A stretch of DNA of 64,000 nt. Origin: Bog-756 sp963813525. Lineage in GTDB: Bacteria > Actinomycetota > Acidimicrobiia > Acidimicrobiales > RAAP-2. The stretch lies in assembly GCA_963813525.1 (NCBI GenBank), contig CAWEZI010000005.1, forward strand, positions 3,162,001 to 3,226,000, written 5' to 3'. A model generated the notes under the pieces. The model ran no database searches. It saw only the letters and a program-made list of their open reading frames with translations, and was not told the origin of the DNA. The translations under genes and the position numbers were made by a program. Shown here in pieces: positions 34,787 to 43,884 of the stretch (its first letter is position 1; the number at the start of each line of letters is the position of its first letter).

Positions 34787-35824
34787 GTGGCCATGGAGCG
34801 AACCGCCTTTCTCCCAGGGCCGATCGGACTCATCCTGCCCACCTTCGTGCAAGACACAGCCCCCCCGTGGGCGGTGGCCGGGAGCCCTTTCGGCAGCCCG
34901 GGGCGGCCGGTTCCGGTGGCCGATGCCCCCCGGCCCCCCCTCGACCCCATCGCCCATCTCGGCTCCCTGTGCAGCGAAGCCGAGCGCCTGGGGGCCGACG
35001 TGCTGTGGGCCTGTGACCACCTGTTCTGGCACGGGCCCTGCCTCGAACCGATGGTGGCCCTGACGGTGGCGGCCACGGCCACCACGACCACCTGGTTGGG
35101 CACCAGCGTGATGCAGCTCCCGCTGCGCCAGGCCCCCGAGGTGGCCAAGCAGGCGGCGACCCTCCAGACCCTGTCCGGGGGGCGGTTCGTACTGGGCGTC
35201 GGTGTGGGCAGTCACCCGGGCGAATACGACCAGGCCGGGGTCGATTACCACACCAGGGGCCGGTTGCTGGACGAGGGAATGGCCGAACTGGCACGGTCAT
35301 GGGCCAGCGGAGGGGGCGTCACCTCCGGCGATCCGGCCGGGGCGGGTCCGGCCCGCTACCGGCAACTGCCCGATCCGGTGAACGTTCCGGTATGGGTGGG
35401 CGGATCATCCGAGGCGGCTCTGCGGCGAGCCGCCGGTTCGGCCGACGGGTGGATGCCTCTCTTCCTCGGTGTCCAGGAGTACGCCGACGCGGTGGAGCGG
35501 CTGGGTAAGGAGTGCGACGGAGCCGGCCGCCATCCGGACGAGGTCACGCCCTCGCTGGCCCTCTTCGTGTCCGTCGACGACGACCCCACCCGGGGGCTGG
35601 CCCGGGGGGCCGGGTGGATGGGGTCGCTTTACGGCCTTCCGGCCAAGGCCTTCGCCCGCCACCTGGTCAGCGGGACGGCCGATGAGGTGGCCTCGGTGGT
35701 TGCCGCCTTCTGCGCCGCCGGTGCCCGCCACGTGGCCATCTACGTCACTGCAGACGAACCCCTGGGTCAGTTCGAGCGCCTGGTTGCCGCTCTGCCGGCC
35801 GCTGGGGTGCGAGCGAGAGAATGA
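34787..35824 (+). CDS. LLM class flavin-dependent oxidoreductase (F420-type)
   Basis: 345 residues with a bacterial-luciferase-like TIM barrel. Visible parts are GLILPTFVQDT, ADVLWACDHLFW, LGTSVMQLPLRQAPEVAKQAATLQTLSGGRFVLGVGVGSHPGEY and PVWVGGSSEAALRRAAGSADGW. The family uses F420 or FMN for hydride transfer; actinobacterial members of this type are mostly F420-dependent, which is inference here. It heads a run of four genes with short spacing (thiolase, FabH, nucleotidyltransferase). The start is GTG 34787 or ATG 34793. Confidence 0.87.
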   Translation: MAMERTAFLPGPIGLILPTFVQDTAPPWAVAGSPFGSPGRPVPVADAPRPPLDPIAHLGSLCSEAERLGADVLWACDHLFWHGPCLEPMVALTVAATATTTTWLGTSVMQLPLRQAPEVAKQAATLQTLSGGRFVLGVGVGSHPGEYDQAGVDYHTRGRLLDEGMAELARSWASGGGVTSGDPAGAGPARYRQLPDPVNVPVWVGGSSEAALRRAAGSADGWMPLFLGVQEYADAVERLGKECDGAGRHPDEVTPSLALFVSVDDDPTRGLARGAGWMGSLYGLPAKAFARHLVSGTADEVASVVAAFCAAGARHVAIYVTADEPLGQFERLVAALPAAGVRARE

Positions 35825-35834
35825 GGGTAGAGAG

Positions 35835-37007
35835 GTGACCGTGGACCAAAACACCCGCATCGTGGGATCGGCCATGACGGCCATGAACCGGCGCGACCGC
35901 AGCGCCGAAGAGATGGCCACCGAAGTCGTGGCCGACTCCCTCACCGATGCCGACATCCCCCCGGACCAGGTCAACCTGGTCGTCTTCGGCAACGCCACCG
36001 CCGGCCGGCTGGTCGACCAGGGTTGCATCCGCGGCCAGACGTTCCTGCGGAAGGCCGGATTGCGCAACGCCGGCATCGTCAACGTCGACAACTCCTGCGC
36101 CGGTGGGGCATCGGCCCTCCATCTGGCCAACCTGGCTACTCGCGGAGGCGCGGGCACGGTGATGGCGGTGGGCGTCGAGAAGATGTGGACGGGTGACAGG
36201 GCGGGAACCCTGGCCGGCATCGAGGACGGGGTGCCCCTCAGCGACCGGATCCGGATGCACGCAGAGCTCGAGAACCCCTCCGGTTCGGTGCTCATGGCCC
36301 TCAACGCGGCGTGGACGGTCACCCAGATGGAACAGCGCGACGCCACCGTGGAGCAGTTCGCCGCCACCGCCGTCAAGGCCCGACGGCACGGTGCCCTCAA
36401 CCCCAAAGCCCAGTTCCAGTCCGAAGTGACCCTGGACCAGGTCCTCGACTCCCCGTCCATCGTCCCCCCCCTCACCCGCCTGATGTGCTCATCCTTCACC
36501 GACGGGGCGGCCGCCGTGGTGTTGTCGGCGGGGCCCAAGCCGGGAGCACCCCGGATCCGGGGCAGCATCAGCCGGTCCGGGAACGGTGACATGGACTACC
36601 ACGAACGGCTGGCCGAGGCCGCCCTGGCCGCGTGGGACGACGCCGACATCGACCCGGCCGACGCCGATCTGGTCGAGCTGCACGACGCCACCAGCGCCGA
36701 GGAGCTGTACGCCCTCGAGTCGCTCGGCTTCTTCAAGCCGGGCGACGCCGGACCGGCGACACTGGCCGGAGCGACCAGCATCGGCGGTGCCCGGGTGACG
36801 GTGAACACCAGCGGGGGCCTGGTCTCGCGGGGTCACCCGCTCGGGGCCACCGGCATCGCCCAGCTGGTCGAGCTCACCGATCAACTGCGGGGCCGGGCCG
36901 GCCCCCGGCAGGTGGAGAGCCCCCGACTGGCGGTGGCGGCCAATACCGGTGGCATTATCGGTACTGACGCAGCGTTCATCGGCATCCACGTACTCGAGGC
37001 GGACTGA
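35835..37007 (+). CDS. thiolase family protein (SCP-x/acetyl-CoA acetyltransferase-like)
   Basis: 390 residues. The nucleophile is Cys88 in VDNSCAGGASALHLA. HDATSAEELYALESLGF and GHPLGATG supply the expected His sites. The C-terminal CxG cysteine of biosynthetic thiolases is not present; the region reads AANTGGIIGTDAAF. The catalytic chemistry may therefore differ, as in SCP-x-like or non-thiolytic members. GTG 35835 has AGGGTAGAGAG just upstream and lies 10 nt after the LLM gene stop. It is followed by fabH within 21 bp. Confidence 0.85.
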   Translation: MTVDQNTRIVGSAMTAMNRRDRSAEEMATEVVADSLTDADIPPDQVNLVVFGNATAGRLVDQGCIRGQTFLRKAGLRNAGIVNVDNSCAGGASALHLANLATRGGAGTVMAVGVEKMWTGDRAGTLAGIEDGVPLSDRIRMHAELENPSGSVLMALNAAWTVTQMEQRDATVEQFAATAVKARRHGALNPKAQFQSEVTLDQVLDSPSIVPPLTRLMCSSFTDGAAAVVLSAGPKPGAPRIRGSISRSGNGDMDYHERLAEAALAAWDDADIDPADADLVELHDATSAEELYALESLGFFKPGDAGPATLAGATSIGGARVTVNTSGGLVSRGHPLGATGIAQLVELTDQLRGRAGPRQVESPRLAVAANTGGIIGTDAAFIGIHVLEAD

Positions 37008-37028
37008 CCCTATGACCACCAACCAACC

Positions 37029-37964
37029 ATGATCGCCAATCGCGGGGGCATCATCACCGGGTGGGGCATCGCCGTCCCCGACAAGGTGGTCACCAACGAC
37101 GACCTGTCCGTCACCATGGACACCAACGACGCATGGATCCAGGAGCGGACCGGCATCCGGGAGCGGCGGATCGGCGGCACCACCTCCCAGCTGGCCATCG
37201 AGGCCGGCCTGGCCGCCCTGGCCAACGCCGGTCGCCGTCCGGACGAGATCGACAGTGTCATTCTGGCCACGACCACGCCGGATCAAATCGTGCCCGGTAC
37301 CTCGGCCACCGTGCAGGACGGTATCGGCGTTCCGGGTGGGGCCTTCGACGTCAACGCCGCCTGCTCCGGCTTCGTCTACGCCCTGGCCGTGGCCCACGGG
37401 ATGCTGGCCATCGGGGCCGAGCGCCTCCTGGTCATCGGGTCGGAGACCCTGAGCCGGATCACAGACTGGGACGACCGGTCGGTGGCCGTCCTGGTGGGCG
37501 ACGGGGCCGGGGCGGTGGTCCTGGAGGCGGTCGACGGTCCGGGCCAGCTGCTGTCCTGGACGCTGGGGGCCGACGGCTCCCTCCGCCACCTGCTCAAGTG
37601 CGACCACGGTGGCTACCTCTACATGGACGGTAAGGAAATCTTCCGCAAGGCCGTCCGGGTGGTGGTGGAGTCGGCCGAGCAGGTGATCGCCGAGGCCGGA
37701 CTGACCCCCGACGACATCGATCTGATCGTCCCCCATCAGGCCAACCTGCGCATCATCAACGCAGCCTGCCAGCGCCTCGGCGTACCCGAGGAGAAGGCCG
37801 TCGTGGTCATCGACCGTTACGGCAACACCTCGTCGGCCTCCATCCCACTGGCCCTTGTCGATGCTCTCGAAACCGGACGACTGGCGAAAGGCCACAACGT
37901 CTTGCTGACCGGATTCGGTGGCGGGATGACCTGGGCCAGTGCCGTGCTGCGCTGGGGCGGATGA
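37029..37964 (+). CDS. 3-oxoacyl-ACP synthase III (FabH-like)
   Basis: 311 residues. The catalytic triad is complete: Cys in NAACSGF (~111), His in PHQANLRI (~235) and Asn in RYGNTSSAS (~265). It condenses an acyl-CoA starter with malonyl-ACP in fatty-acid initiation or in a specialised pathway. The pairing with a thiolase and an LLM enzyme, away from other fab genes, makes a special product plausible. A six-codon ORF (ATG 37012) ends by overlapping the ATG at 37029. The next gene overlaps by 4 bp. Confidence 0.9.
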   Translation: MIANRGGIITGWGIAVPDKVVTNDDLSVTMDTNDAWIQERTGIRERRIGGTTSQLAIEAGLAALANAGRRPDEIDSVILATTTPDQIVPGTSATVQDGIGVPGGAFDVNAACSGFVYALAVAHGMLAIGAERLLVIGSETLSRITDWDDRSVAVLVGDGAGAVVLEAVDGPGQLLSWTLGADGSLRHLLKCDHGGYLYMDGKEIFRKAVRVVVESAEQVIAEAGLTPDDIDLIVPHQANLRIINAACQRLGVPEEKAVVVIDRYGNTSSASIPLALVDALETGRLAKGHNVLLTGFGGGMTWASAVLRWGG

Positions 37965-38860
37965 CAGGGGGCGCCGCTCCCGCTCTGGTGGTGTTGGCCG
38001 CCGGCATGGCCCGCAGGTACAGAGGGTGCAAGCCACTGGCACCCATCGGACCCAACGGCGAGGCTGTCATCGATCTTCTGGTCAGCGACGCCGTGGCGGC
38101 CGGATTCGGCCGGGTGGTTCTGGTCCTCCATCCCGAGACGGGGCCGGCCATCCGCTACCACGTCAAGCGCTGCTGGCCTACGTCGGTGGACGTCCACTTC
38201 GCCGAGCAACGGCTGCCCCTGGGCACGGTGCACGCCGTGTTGGCGGCCCGGTCAGCCCTCGAGGAGGGTTCGTCGTTCGCCGTCTGCAATGCCGACGATG
38301 TCTACGGTGAGAAGGCCATGGGCCTCCTGGTCGACCAACTCAGCACCGGGATGTCCGAACACGTGCTCATCGGCTACCACCTGAGCGCCACCGTGGCCAC
38401 CGACGACCCTGTGACCCGCGGCATCTGTGAGGTCGACCCCAACGGCTACCTTCGGGCCCTCACCGAGCGACGACAGGTCACACGACACGACAACGGGCTC
38501 TTCACCTCCGAGGACGGGTTGGAACCCTCCAAGCTGGACGGCGCCTTGCCCGCTTCGGTCAACCTGTGGGGATTCCAGACCGCCATCTGGGAGTTCTTCG
38601 ATGCGGCCATGAAGAGCTCCGGACTCGACGAGCAGGCCCTGCTGGAGGCGGTGGCCGCCGGGGCCGACCTTCCCAAGGCCGAGGTGCTCCTGCCCGAAGT
38701 GGTGGCCACCATGGTGGCCGAGCGGGAGGGACTGCCGGTGCGGGTCATCGTCACCGACGAAAAGCTGGTCGGCGTCACCCACGCCGCCGACCTTCCGGTG
38801 GTCAGTGCCGAACTGGCCCGTCAGGTGGCGTGGGGGATCAGACCCAGCCGGCTCTGGTAG
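37961..38860 (+). CDS. NTP-transferase (sugar nucleotidyltransferase-like)
   Basis: 299 residues with a GT-A-like nucleotidyltransferase fold. ALVVLAAGMARRYRGCKPLAPIGPNG is the NTP-binding signature, with the modified GMARRYRGCK loop. FAVCNADDVYGEKAM supplies the metal-binding Asp. It may activate a sugar phosphate or another small phosphate. It overlaps the FabH-like gene by 4 bp and ends 6 bp from the convergent desaturase gene. The substrate cannot be told from sequence. Confidence 0.87.
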   Translation: MTGGAAPALVVLAAGMARRYRGCKPLAPIGPNGEAVIDLLVSDAVAAGFGRVVLVLHPETGPAIRYHVKRCWPTSVDVHFAEQRLPLGTVHAVLAARSALEEGSSFAVCNADDVYGEKAMGLLVDQLSTGMSEHVLIGYHLSATVATDDPVTRGICEVDPNGYLRALTERRQVTRHDNGLFTSEDGLEPSKLDGALPASVNLWGFQTAIWEFFDAAMKSSGLDEQALLEAVAAGADLPKAEVLLPEVVATMVAEREGLPVRVIVTDEKLVGVTHAADLPVVSAELARQVAWGIRPSRLW

Positions 38861-38866
38861 GTCGGG

Positions 38867-39892
38867 TCAGGGCCCCGGGTTGGCCGCACCGAAGCTGCCC
38901 AGGGCGGCGCGGCCCAGGAAGAGCACATAGCCCTGCGAGTCGAGATCAGGATGCTGGACGAAGAGATCAGCCCGCTCGAGTTGCCGGTGCAGCCGCTTGA
39001 GACCCCGGTAGGGAATGGTGGGGAGCACATGGTGCTCGAAGTGGTACTCCATCCTCGCCCCCACCCAACGGTTCTGGAGCCAGCCGGCACGGCTGGTGCG
39101 GGCGATCCACCGCACCTTCTTCGGATCGCGGAGGGCCGGGTCGAAGTGCTCGGTGATCGTCTTCAGGCGGAGGATCAAGGGGTACATGCACACGATCGGC
39201 ACCAGCCAGAAGACGGCGTAGAACACGATCCCCCGCCACACGCCCTGAAACAGGATGAACTGTCCGAGCACGATCAGCTGGGTGACGGCCTTCCCCACCA
39301 ACAGCTGCGGCCGGGTGAGCAGGCTGGCCGGCGCTTCCGACTCCTGGGAGGTACCCGAGATGCGGGTGGTCGCCCTCCGAAAGGCGGTGACCCCAAACAG
39401 GTCCTGGAGCAAAAGGAACGTGAGTCCGCCCCGACGGGCGGGCACCAGGTAGAAGGTGCGGTCCGGATCGCGCTCCTGTCCGAGATAGCGGTGGTGGAGA
39501 CGGTGGGTAGGGCGGTACTCCTCCACCGAGTTGATGGTCCAGAAAGCGATACCCCAGTTGCAGATCCTGTCGTTGAGGCGGCGCGAGCCGGCCAGGAGGC
39601 CGTGCGATCCCTCGTGCAGGACGACGCCGAAGGCGTTCATCCGCAGGCCCACGAGGAGGACCAGGACGACGCCGGCAGGCACCGCCCAGCCCAGCGGTAG
39701 CCGGGGCAAAAGATTGGCGGCGGTGATGAGGACGGCCACCTCGAACCAGAGGGCCCCGATCGAAGCGAAGGTGTCGAGCAGAGAGGGCTTCGAGAGGGAA
39801 TCGATCTCCTGGCGGCTGACCAGCTCAACCAGCTGCTCCCGCCAGATGCGCTCGCTGTTGGCTGATGCGTCAAACCTGCTTTGCATCGCCAT
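38867..39892 (-). CDS. fatty acid desaturase family membrane protein
   Basis: 341 residues. Three di-iron histidine boxes are visible: HEGSH, HRLHH and HFEHH. The hydrophobic helix pairs between them match membrane acyl desaturases/hydroxylases. An electron donor such as ferredoxin and its reductase is needed but not encoded nearby. ATG 39892 is preceded by a GGGAGGGC ribosome-binding site in a 23-nt leader, and the promoter is shared with the divergent methyltransferase gene. The frame is open a further 53 codons upstream but would cross the promoter. Confidence 0.9.
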   Translation of the reverse strand: MAMQSRFDASANSERIWREQLVELVSRQEIDSLSKPSLLDTFASIGALWFEVAVLITAANLLPRLPLGWAVPAGVVLVLLVGLRMNAFGVVLHEGSHGLLAGSRRLNDRICNWGIAFWTINSVEEYRPTHRLHHRYLGQERDPDRTFYLVPARRGGLTFLLLQDLFGVTAFRRATTRISGTSQESEAPASLLTRPQLLVGKAVTQLIVLGQFILFQGVWRGIVFYAVFWLVPIVCMYPLILRLKTITEHFDPALRDPKKVRWIARTSRAGWLQNRWVGARMEYHFEHHVLPTIPYRGLKRLHRQLERADLFVQHPDLDSQGYVLFLGRAALGSFGAANPGP

Positions 39893-39915
39893 CTTTCCGT
39901 GCCCTCCCGGGTCCG

Positions 39916-39925
39916 ACTGTACAGT
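39916..39925. promoter_or_regulatory. palindromic divergent promoter (desaturase / methyltransferase)
   Basis: ACTGTACAGT is a perfect 10-bp palindrome giving TACAGT on each strand (plus 39920-39925, minus 39921-39916), overlapping by the central TA. Unlike the other two divergent sites, both genes here have leaders (23 and 34 nt) with ribosome-binding sites. Confidence 0.6.
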
Positions 39926-39959
39926 AACCGGCAAGGGGCGAGCAACGGAGAGGGGGTCG

Positions 39960-40952
39960 ATGATGATGCCGGACGGGGAAGCCCGCATCGACCCCGGACC
40001 CACCACGACCAGGGCACATGCGTCCGGCCATCGGCCGGTCGAGTGCGCCATCTGCGGCTCGTCCGCTACGAGACTGCTCCGGGCCGACGTGGTCGACCTC
40101 GAGTACTTCGTCGTGCCCCTTCGGCCCTTCGTCGTCCAGAAGTGCGACGACTGTGGATCGGAGTTCCTCGACCCCCGACCGGTCGAGTCGGAGCTCCCTC
40201 CCTTCTATCCCGACGACTACCACGCCTACAACGAGAACCACGGAGGGGTGGCCCGGCTGCTGGTCGAGCTGCGGGCCCGGTCACGAGCCCGTTACTACGG
40301 ACGGCTGATCCACCACACCCCCGGTCGCCTCTTCGACGTGGGCACCGGAGACTGCCGCCATTTCGATGAGCTCCGCCGGTTCTTGAACCTGGAATGCGCG
40401 GGCATCGAGATCCAACCGGACATCGCAGCCAAGGGGCGCCAGCGCGGTTACGACGTGATCGAGGGGACGCTCGAGACAGCCGATCTGACCGACCATGTCG
40501 GCCGGTACGACGTCGTCTCCATGAACCACGTCCTGGAGCACGTGGTCCAACCCCGCACGATGCTGGAGCGCGCCCACGATCTGCTGCAACCGGGCGGGTA
40601 CCTCATCGGGCAATTGCCGACGGTGTCGTCATGGGAGAACGCCATCTTCGGGCGGAACTGGGGTGGCTACCATTACCCCCGCCATCTGCAGATCCCGTCG
40701 AAGGAGGGTCTGGCCGCACTGCTCAGGGACATCGGGTTCACCGACGTGAGCATCCGGTCGGCCCCTCACATCCAGACCACCATCTCGCTCCAGAACTCGC
40801 TGGTCCGCCGCGGCTGGCGACCGACCATGCGTAACGGCAAGACGCCCATCTACACGGAGCTCCTGGTGGCGGCCCTGCCCTACGAGACGGTGGCCTGGCT
40901 GTGCGACCAGGGCGGCATCGTCAACTTCCGGGGGTGCAAGCCGGCGGGGTGA
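39960..40952 (+). CDS. SAM-dependent methyltransferase with N-terminal zinc-ribbon-like motif
   Basis: 330 residues. The N-terminus has CAICGS and, 40 residues on, KCDDCGSEFLDPRP, a likely zinc knuckle. The methyltransferase core is GRLFDVGTGDCRHFDELRRF, AGIEIQPDIAAKGRQRGYDV, YDVVSMNHVLEHVVQPRTML and LLQPGGYLIGQLPTV. This C-x2-C plus Methyltransf_23 layout is common in surface-polysaccharide loci (sugar C- or O-methyltransferases). Three consecutive ATG codons (39960, 39963, 39966) follow a GGAGAGGGGG sequence; the first is taken. Confidence 0.87.
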   Translation: MMMPDGEARIDPGPTTTRAHASGHRPVECAICGSSATRLLRADVVDLEYFVVPLRPFVVQKCDDCGSEFLDPRPVESELPPFYPDDYHAYNENHGGVARLLVELRARSRARYYGRLIHHTPGRLFDVGTGDCRHFDELRRFLNLECAGIEIQPDIAAKGRQRGYDVIEGTLETADLTDHVGRYDVVSMNHVLEHVVQPRTMLERAHDLLQPGGYLIGQLPTVSSWENAIFGRNWGGYHYPRHLQIPSKEGLAALLRDIGFTDVSIRSAPHIQTTISLQNSLVRRGWRPTMRNGKTPIYTELLVAALPYETVAWLCDQGGIVNFRGCKPAG

Positions 40953-41001
40953 GCTCGCCGCTCTTCACTCTTTCTCAACCGTCAACGCCTACCGCCACGA
41001 C

Positions 41002-43161
41002 TCAGCGGATGAGGCTCCGGCACAGGAGGGGTTCGACCGAGGACGCCGTCACGTCGACCACCGACAGGGCGGCCGGTGTCGGTCTGGCCGGCGAGACATC
41101 GCTCGAGATAGGGACCGGCACGCCCGCCCCCAGCGTGGTCGACAGACGGGTGACGCCGTCCACGGTGGCCTCTACCTGGTGCTTGGCCGGGTCGGTGATC
41201 ACGACCAGCTTTTGCGAGGCGCCGGAGACCACGTAAACCGGGTGACCGTAGACCGGCTTGCCCTGACCATAGAAGCCGACGATCAACCGGACCAGACGGG
41301 GGTTGCCGGTGGCGGTGGCGCTCACGGCCACGGTGTCCTTCCCGACGGTGACCAACGACACCGAAGCCGAGCCTGCGACCGGCGGCTCGGCCGTCAAAGT
41401 GAACACGTGTTGGAAGGAATGACCGAGCTCGACCGTCATCCACGTGGTGCGGGTGAATTGCTGGCTCGGCACCGTCGAGTAGTCCTCCCCGTTCGAGATG
41501 TACAGACCGTCACAGTCCCCGACCACGTAGAGCTGACCGGCCGGTCCCCAGGGAGGAAGGGTGGCCCCTCGAACGACGTTGCCCTTGAGTGGGTTCCCGG
41601 TGCTGTCGCTGATGCTGTTCTGGGCCTTGACGAAGCCGAGGGTCTGGGCCGTGCTCCACTCCTCGTTGGGAACCACGGCCATGCCGATGTTGGCGACGAT
41701 GCTGAACAGGGCGACCAGTCCGATGACGACAAGTGCTCCGGCCCGAACGGTCTCCCTCCGGCCCTCCAGTCGACGCCAGATGTCGGCCATGGCCACGGCG
41801 CTGGCCAGCGCCAGAAAGGGGACGAAGTCGCCCAGGTACCGCGGCGCGATGTACCCCCACAGGAGGAGGGCGGCCCCGGCACTTCCGGCCGCCAGCAGAA
41901 GCAGACGGGTGTAGGCCACCCGGCCCACCGAGCGCGGCCGGAAGGCGGTGACCAGTCCCCAGCAGCTGAGCAGGAACAGGAGGGGCGTCGAGGAGGGAAG
42001 GCTGGCCGTCCGGTACAGCCGGTCGAAGAGGACGCCGCCCACAGCCCGAGGGGGGGCGGCAGGGAGGGTGATGAACGGGAAGACCGACGTGAAACGCAGG
42101 CCGTCGGGCCTCAGATAGGCCAGGGCATTGGTGGGGACGAAGACCAGTCCCTCCTCGGCACCATGGTTGGCGGCCAGGAACTTCCGCCGGTAGGCGTTCA
42201 CGTGGGTCCACACCTGCAGCTCGTTGGAGACGCCGAACAGGGCGCCGAACTTGGCGTAGTTGACCAGGCAGCTCACGACCAGAGGGATCAATCCGGCGGC
42301 CAGCAGGGGCAGGCACCACCGTCGGTTGGCCGCCCCCCCGAAACCCAGCGCGAACCATCCGGCGATGAAGACGGCAGCCACCACACAGGCCCACCCGGTG
42401 GTGGCGCGATCGAGATTGGCGCAGAGAATGAGAAGGCCGCTGCACACGACCCGTGGCCAGGTGGGCCGCTCGACCACGCCGAGAAGGGCGAAGATGCTGC
42501 CGATGGTGAGACAGATGCTCCAGGCGATGTCCTCGTTGAAGACATAGGGGGTGGAGGCCAGGAGCATCCAGACGGTGCCACCCATGATGGTGGCCACCAG
42601 GCCGCCAAAGGCAGCGGCCTCCATCCTTCCCATCACCACGTCGCCGCGTACCAGGAACCGGACCCGCCACAGCAGGAGGGACGTGAACACTCCGGTCAAC
42701 AGCCAGGCCAACAGCATGTAGGTCGGGGTGAGCCTGGCGTCCAGGCTGCTGGTCACCAGCAGAATGGGCATCCGGACGATCGACGGGAACAGACCGAAAT
42801 AGGTGTAAGTCCGTCCGTCGTGGACGAACCCCTCGATGCCCAGCGATCCGGGGGCCAGCGACAGATGGCCGTGGAACATGGCCCGAGCCTGAAGGTCGTA
42901 GAAGTTGTTCTCGTAGACCGTGAGACGGAGGAGGTTGACCGGGCCCCACAACGACCAGAGGATCCAGAGGAAGGGAACGGCCATCAGCGCTATGCCCGTC
43001 GTGGCGGCTACGACGAAACGGCGGCGGCCCACTGCCAAGGCGGATCGCATCGCCTCACCGTCGGTGGCCACCGGAGGACCGGTACCTTCGGCGGCCAGAG
43101 AAGGCGACTCACTGCCTCCGAGTTCGGCGACTCCTATGGCACCGCCGCCTTGCTCCCCCAT
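41002..43161 (-). CDS. large polytopic membrane protein, GT-C-like, paralogue of the gene at 44841
   Basis: 719 residues with about 11-12 hydrophobic helices, then a ~220-residue soluble C-terminal part. The first loop reads YENNFYDLQARAMFHGHL, followed by GIEGFVHDGRTYTYFGLFPSIVRMPIL. This pattern is shared with the gene at 44841 and suggests a lipid-linked sugar or polymer glycosyltransferase. The C-terminal region is beta-rich (EPPVAGSASVSLV, VRLIVGFYGQGKPVYG) and probably extracytoplasmic. ATG 43161 lies 8 nt after TACAAT. It converges on the methyltransferase gene. Confidence 0.82.
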   Translation of the reverse strand: MGEQGGGAIGVAELGGSESPSLAAEGTGPPVATDGEAMRSALAVGRRRFVVAATTGIALMAVPFLWILWSLWGPVNLLRLTVYENNFYDLQARAMFHGHLSLAPGSLGIEGFVHDGRTYTYFGLFPSIVRMPILLVTSSLDARLTPTYMLLAWLLTGVFTSLLLWRVRFLVRGDVVMGRMEAAAFGGLVATIMGGTVWMLLASTPYVFNEDIAWSICLTIGSIFALLGVVERPTWPRVVCSGLLILCANLDRATTGWACVVAAVFIAGWFALGFGGAANRRWCLPLLAAGLIPLVVSCLVNYAKFGALFGVSNELQVWTHVNAYRRKFLAANHGAEEGLVFVPTNALAYLRPDGLRFTSVFPFITLPAAPPRAVGGVLFDRLYRTASLPSSTPLLFLLSCWGLVTAFRPRSVGRVAYTRLLLLAAGSAGAALLLWGYIAPRYLGDFVPFLALASAVAMADIWRRLEGRRETVRAGALVVIGLVALFSIVANIGMAVVPNEEWSTAQTLGFVKAQNSISDSTGNPLKGNVVRGATLPPWGPAGQLYVVGDCDGLYISNGEDYSTVPSQQFTRTTWMTVELGHSFQHVFTLTAEPPVAGSASVSLVTVGKDTVAVSATATGNPRLVRLIVGFYGQGKPVYGHPVYVVSGASQKLVVITDPAKHQVEATVDGVTRLSTTLGAGVPVPISSDVSPARPTPAALSVVDVTASSVEPLLCRSLIR

Positions 43162-43169
43162 GGCCAACG

Positions 43170-43175
43170 ATTGTA
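43170..43175 (-). promoter_or_regulatory. -10 element of the large membrane protein gene
   Basis: TACAAT followed by 8 nt and ATG 43161 on the minus strand. Confidence 0.6.
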
Positions 43176-43272
43176 GCCACCGTGCTACGCCGATCCCCGT
43201 CGAGTGACGGGAGGTGCAGCGGTCTCCGTTCCGATCCCACCGGCCACATCGAGGCTCGGGGGTCGGCCGGAC

Positions 43273-43278
43273 TAGCGT
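43273..43278 (+). promoter_or_regulatory. -10 element of the gtrA-like gene
   Basis: TAGCGT followed by 6 nt and ATG 43285. Confidence 0.6.
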
Positions 43279-43284
43279 TGTGCC

Positions 43285-43767
43285 ATGAGGAGCACCGTTT
43301 TCCGACTCTGGCGGTTCTGTCAGACCCCCGAAGGTCTGAAGGTCGTGCGGTACACCCTCGTATCGGCCATCTCGGCTCTGACCTCGCTGATCATCCTCAC
43401 CGTCGTCTACGGCGTCCTCCGCCTGTGGACCGAGGTCATCTCCACCCTCTTCGCCAATGTCATGGCCGGCATCCCTTCGTACATCCTCAATCGGCGGTGG
43501 GTCTGGGGAAAGTCAGGGCGCTCGCACATCTGGCGCGAGATCCTGCCCTTCTGGGTCATGTCGCTCACCGGCATCGGATTTGCCCTCTACACGGCCACGT
43601 TGGCCCACAATTTCGCCGATGCCCACCACCTCCATCACCTGGCCCGGACGGTGCTGGTGGTCGGGGCCAACGTGGCTGCTTTCGGCATCCTCTGGATCCT
43701 CAAATTCCTCATCCTCAACCGATTGTTCGCCCAGATCGCCGACGCCGAAGTGGGTGCCGATACGTAA
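43285..43767 (+). CDS. GtrA family membrane protein
   Basis: 160 residues with four helices. VVRYTLVSAISALTSLIILTVVYG and ANVMAGIPSYILNRRWVW carry the family signature (the NRRWVW segment after helix 2). GtrA-type proteins are thought to flip or move undecaprenyl-linked sugars for cell-surface glycosylation. The start lies 6 nt after TAGCGT. Together with the GT2 gene at 49841 it could supply lipid-linked sugar to the GT-C-like proteins on either side. Confidence 0.9.
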   Translation: MRSTVFRLWRFCQTPEGLKVVRYTLVSAISALTSLIILTVVYGVLRLWTEVISTLFANVMAGIPSYILNRRWVWGKSGRSHIWREILPFWVMSLTGIGFALYTATLAHNFADAHHLHHLARTVLVVGANVAAFGILWILKFLILNRLFAQIADAEVGADT

Positions 43768-43884
43768 CGGCCGTCGAACCCGTACCCAATATTGACGACA
43801 TTGGCCGTACGGCTCAGGAATTGGCCTGTTGAGGCGGTAGTCTGGCCCTCGACCGGGGAGCCAGGCCGCTGATGGAGGCTGAGC

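Noticed and set aside
37012..37032. A six-codon ORF overlapping the FabH-like start
   Set aside because: Too short to distinguish from chance; mentioned only in the entry for the FabH-like gene.
41179..43176. A 665-codon open frame antisense to the large membrane protein
   Set aside because: Low-complexity Gly/Asp/Glu/Gln product, typical of reverse-complemented hydrophobic codons. The sense strand has clear helices and a paralogue.
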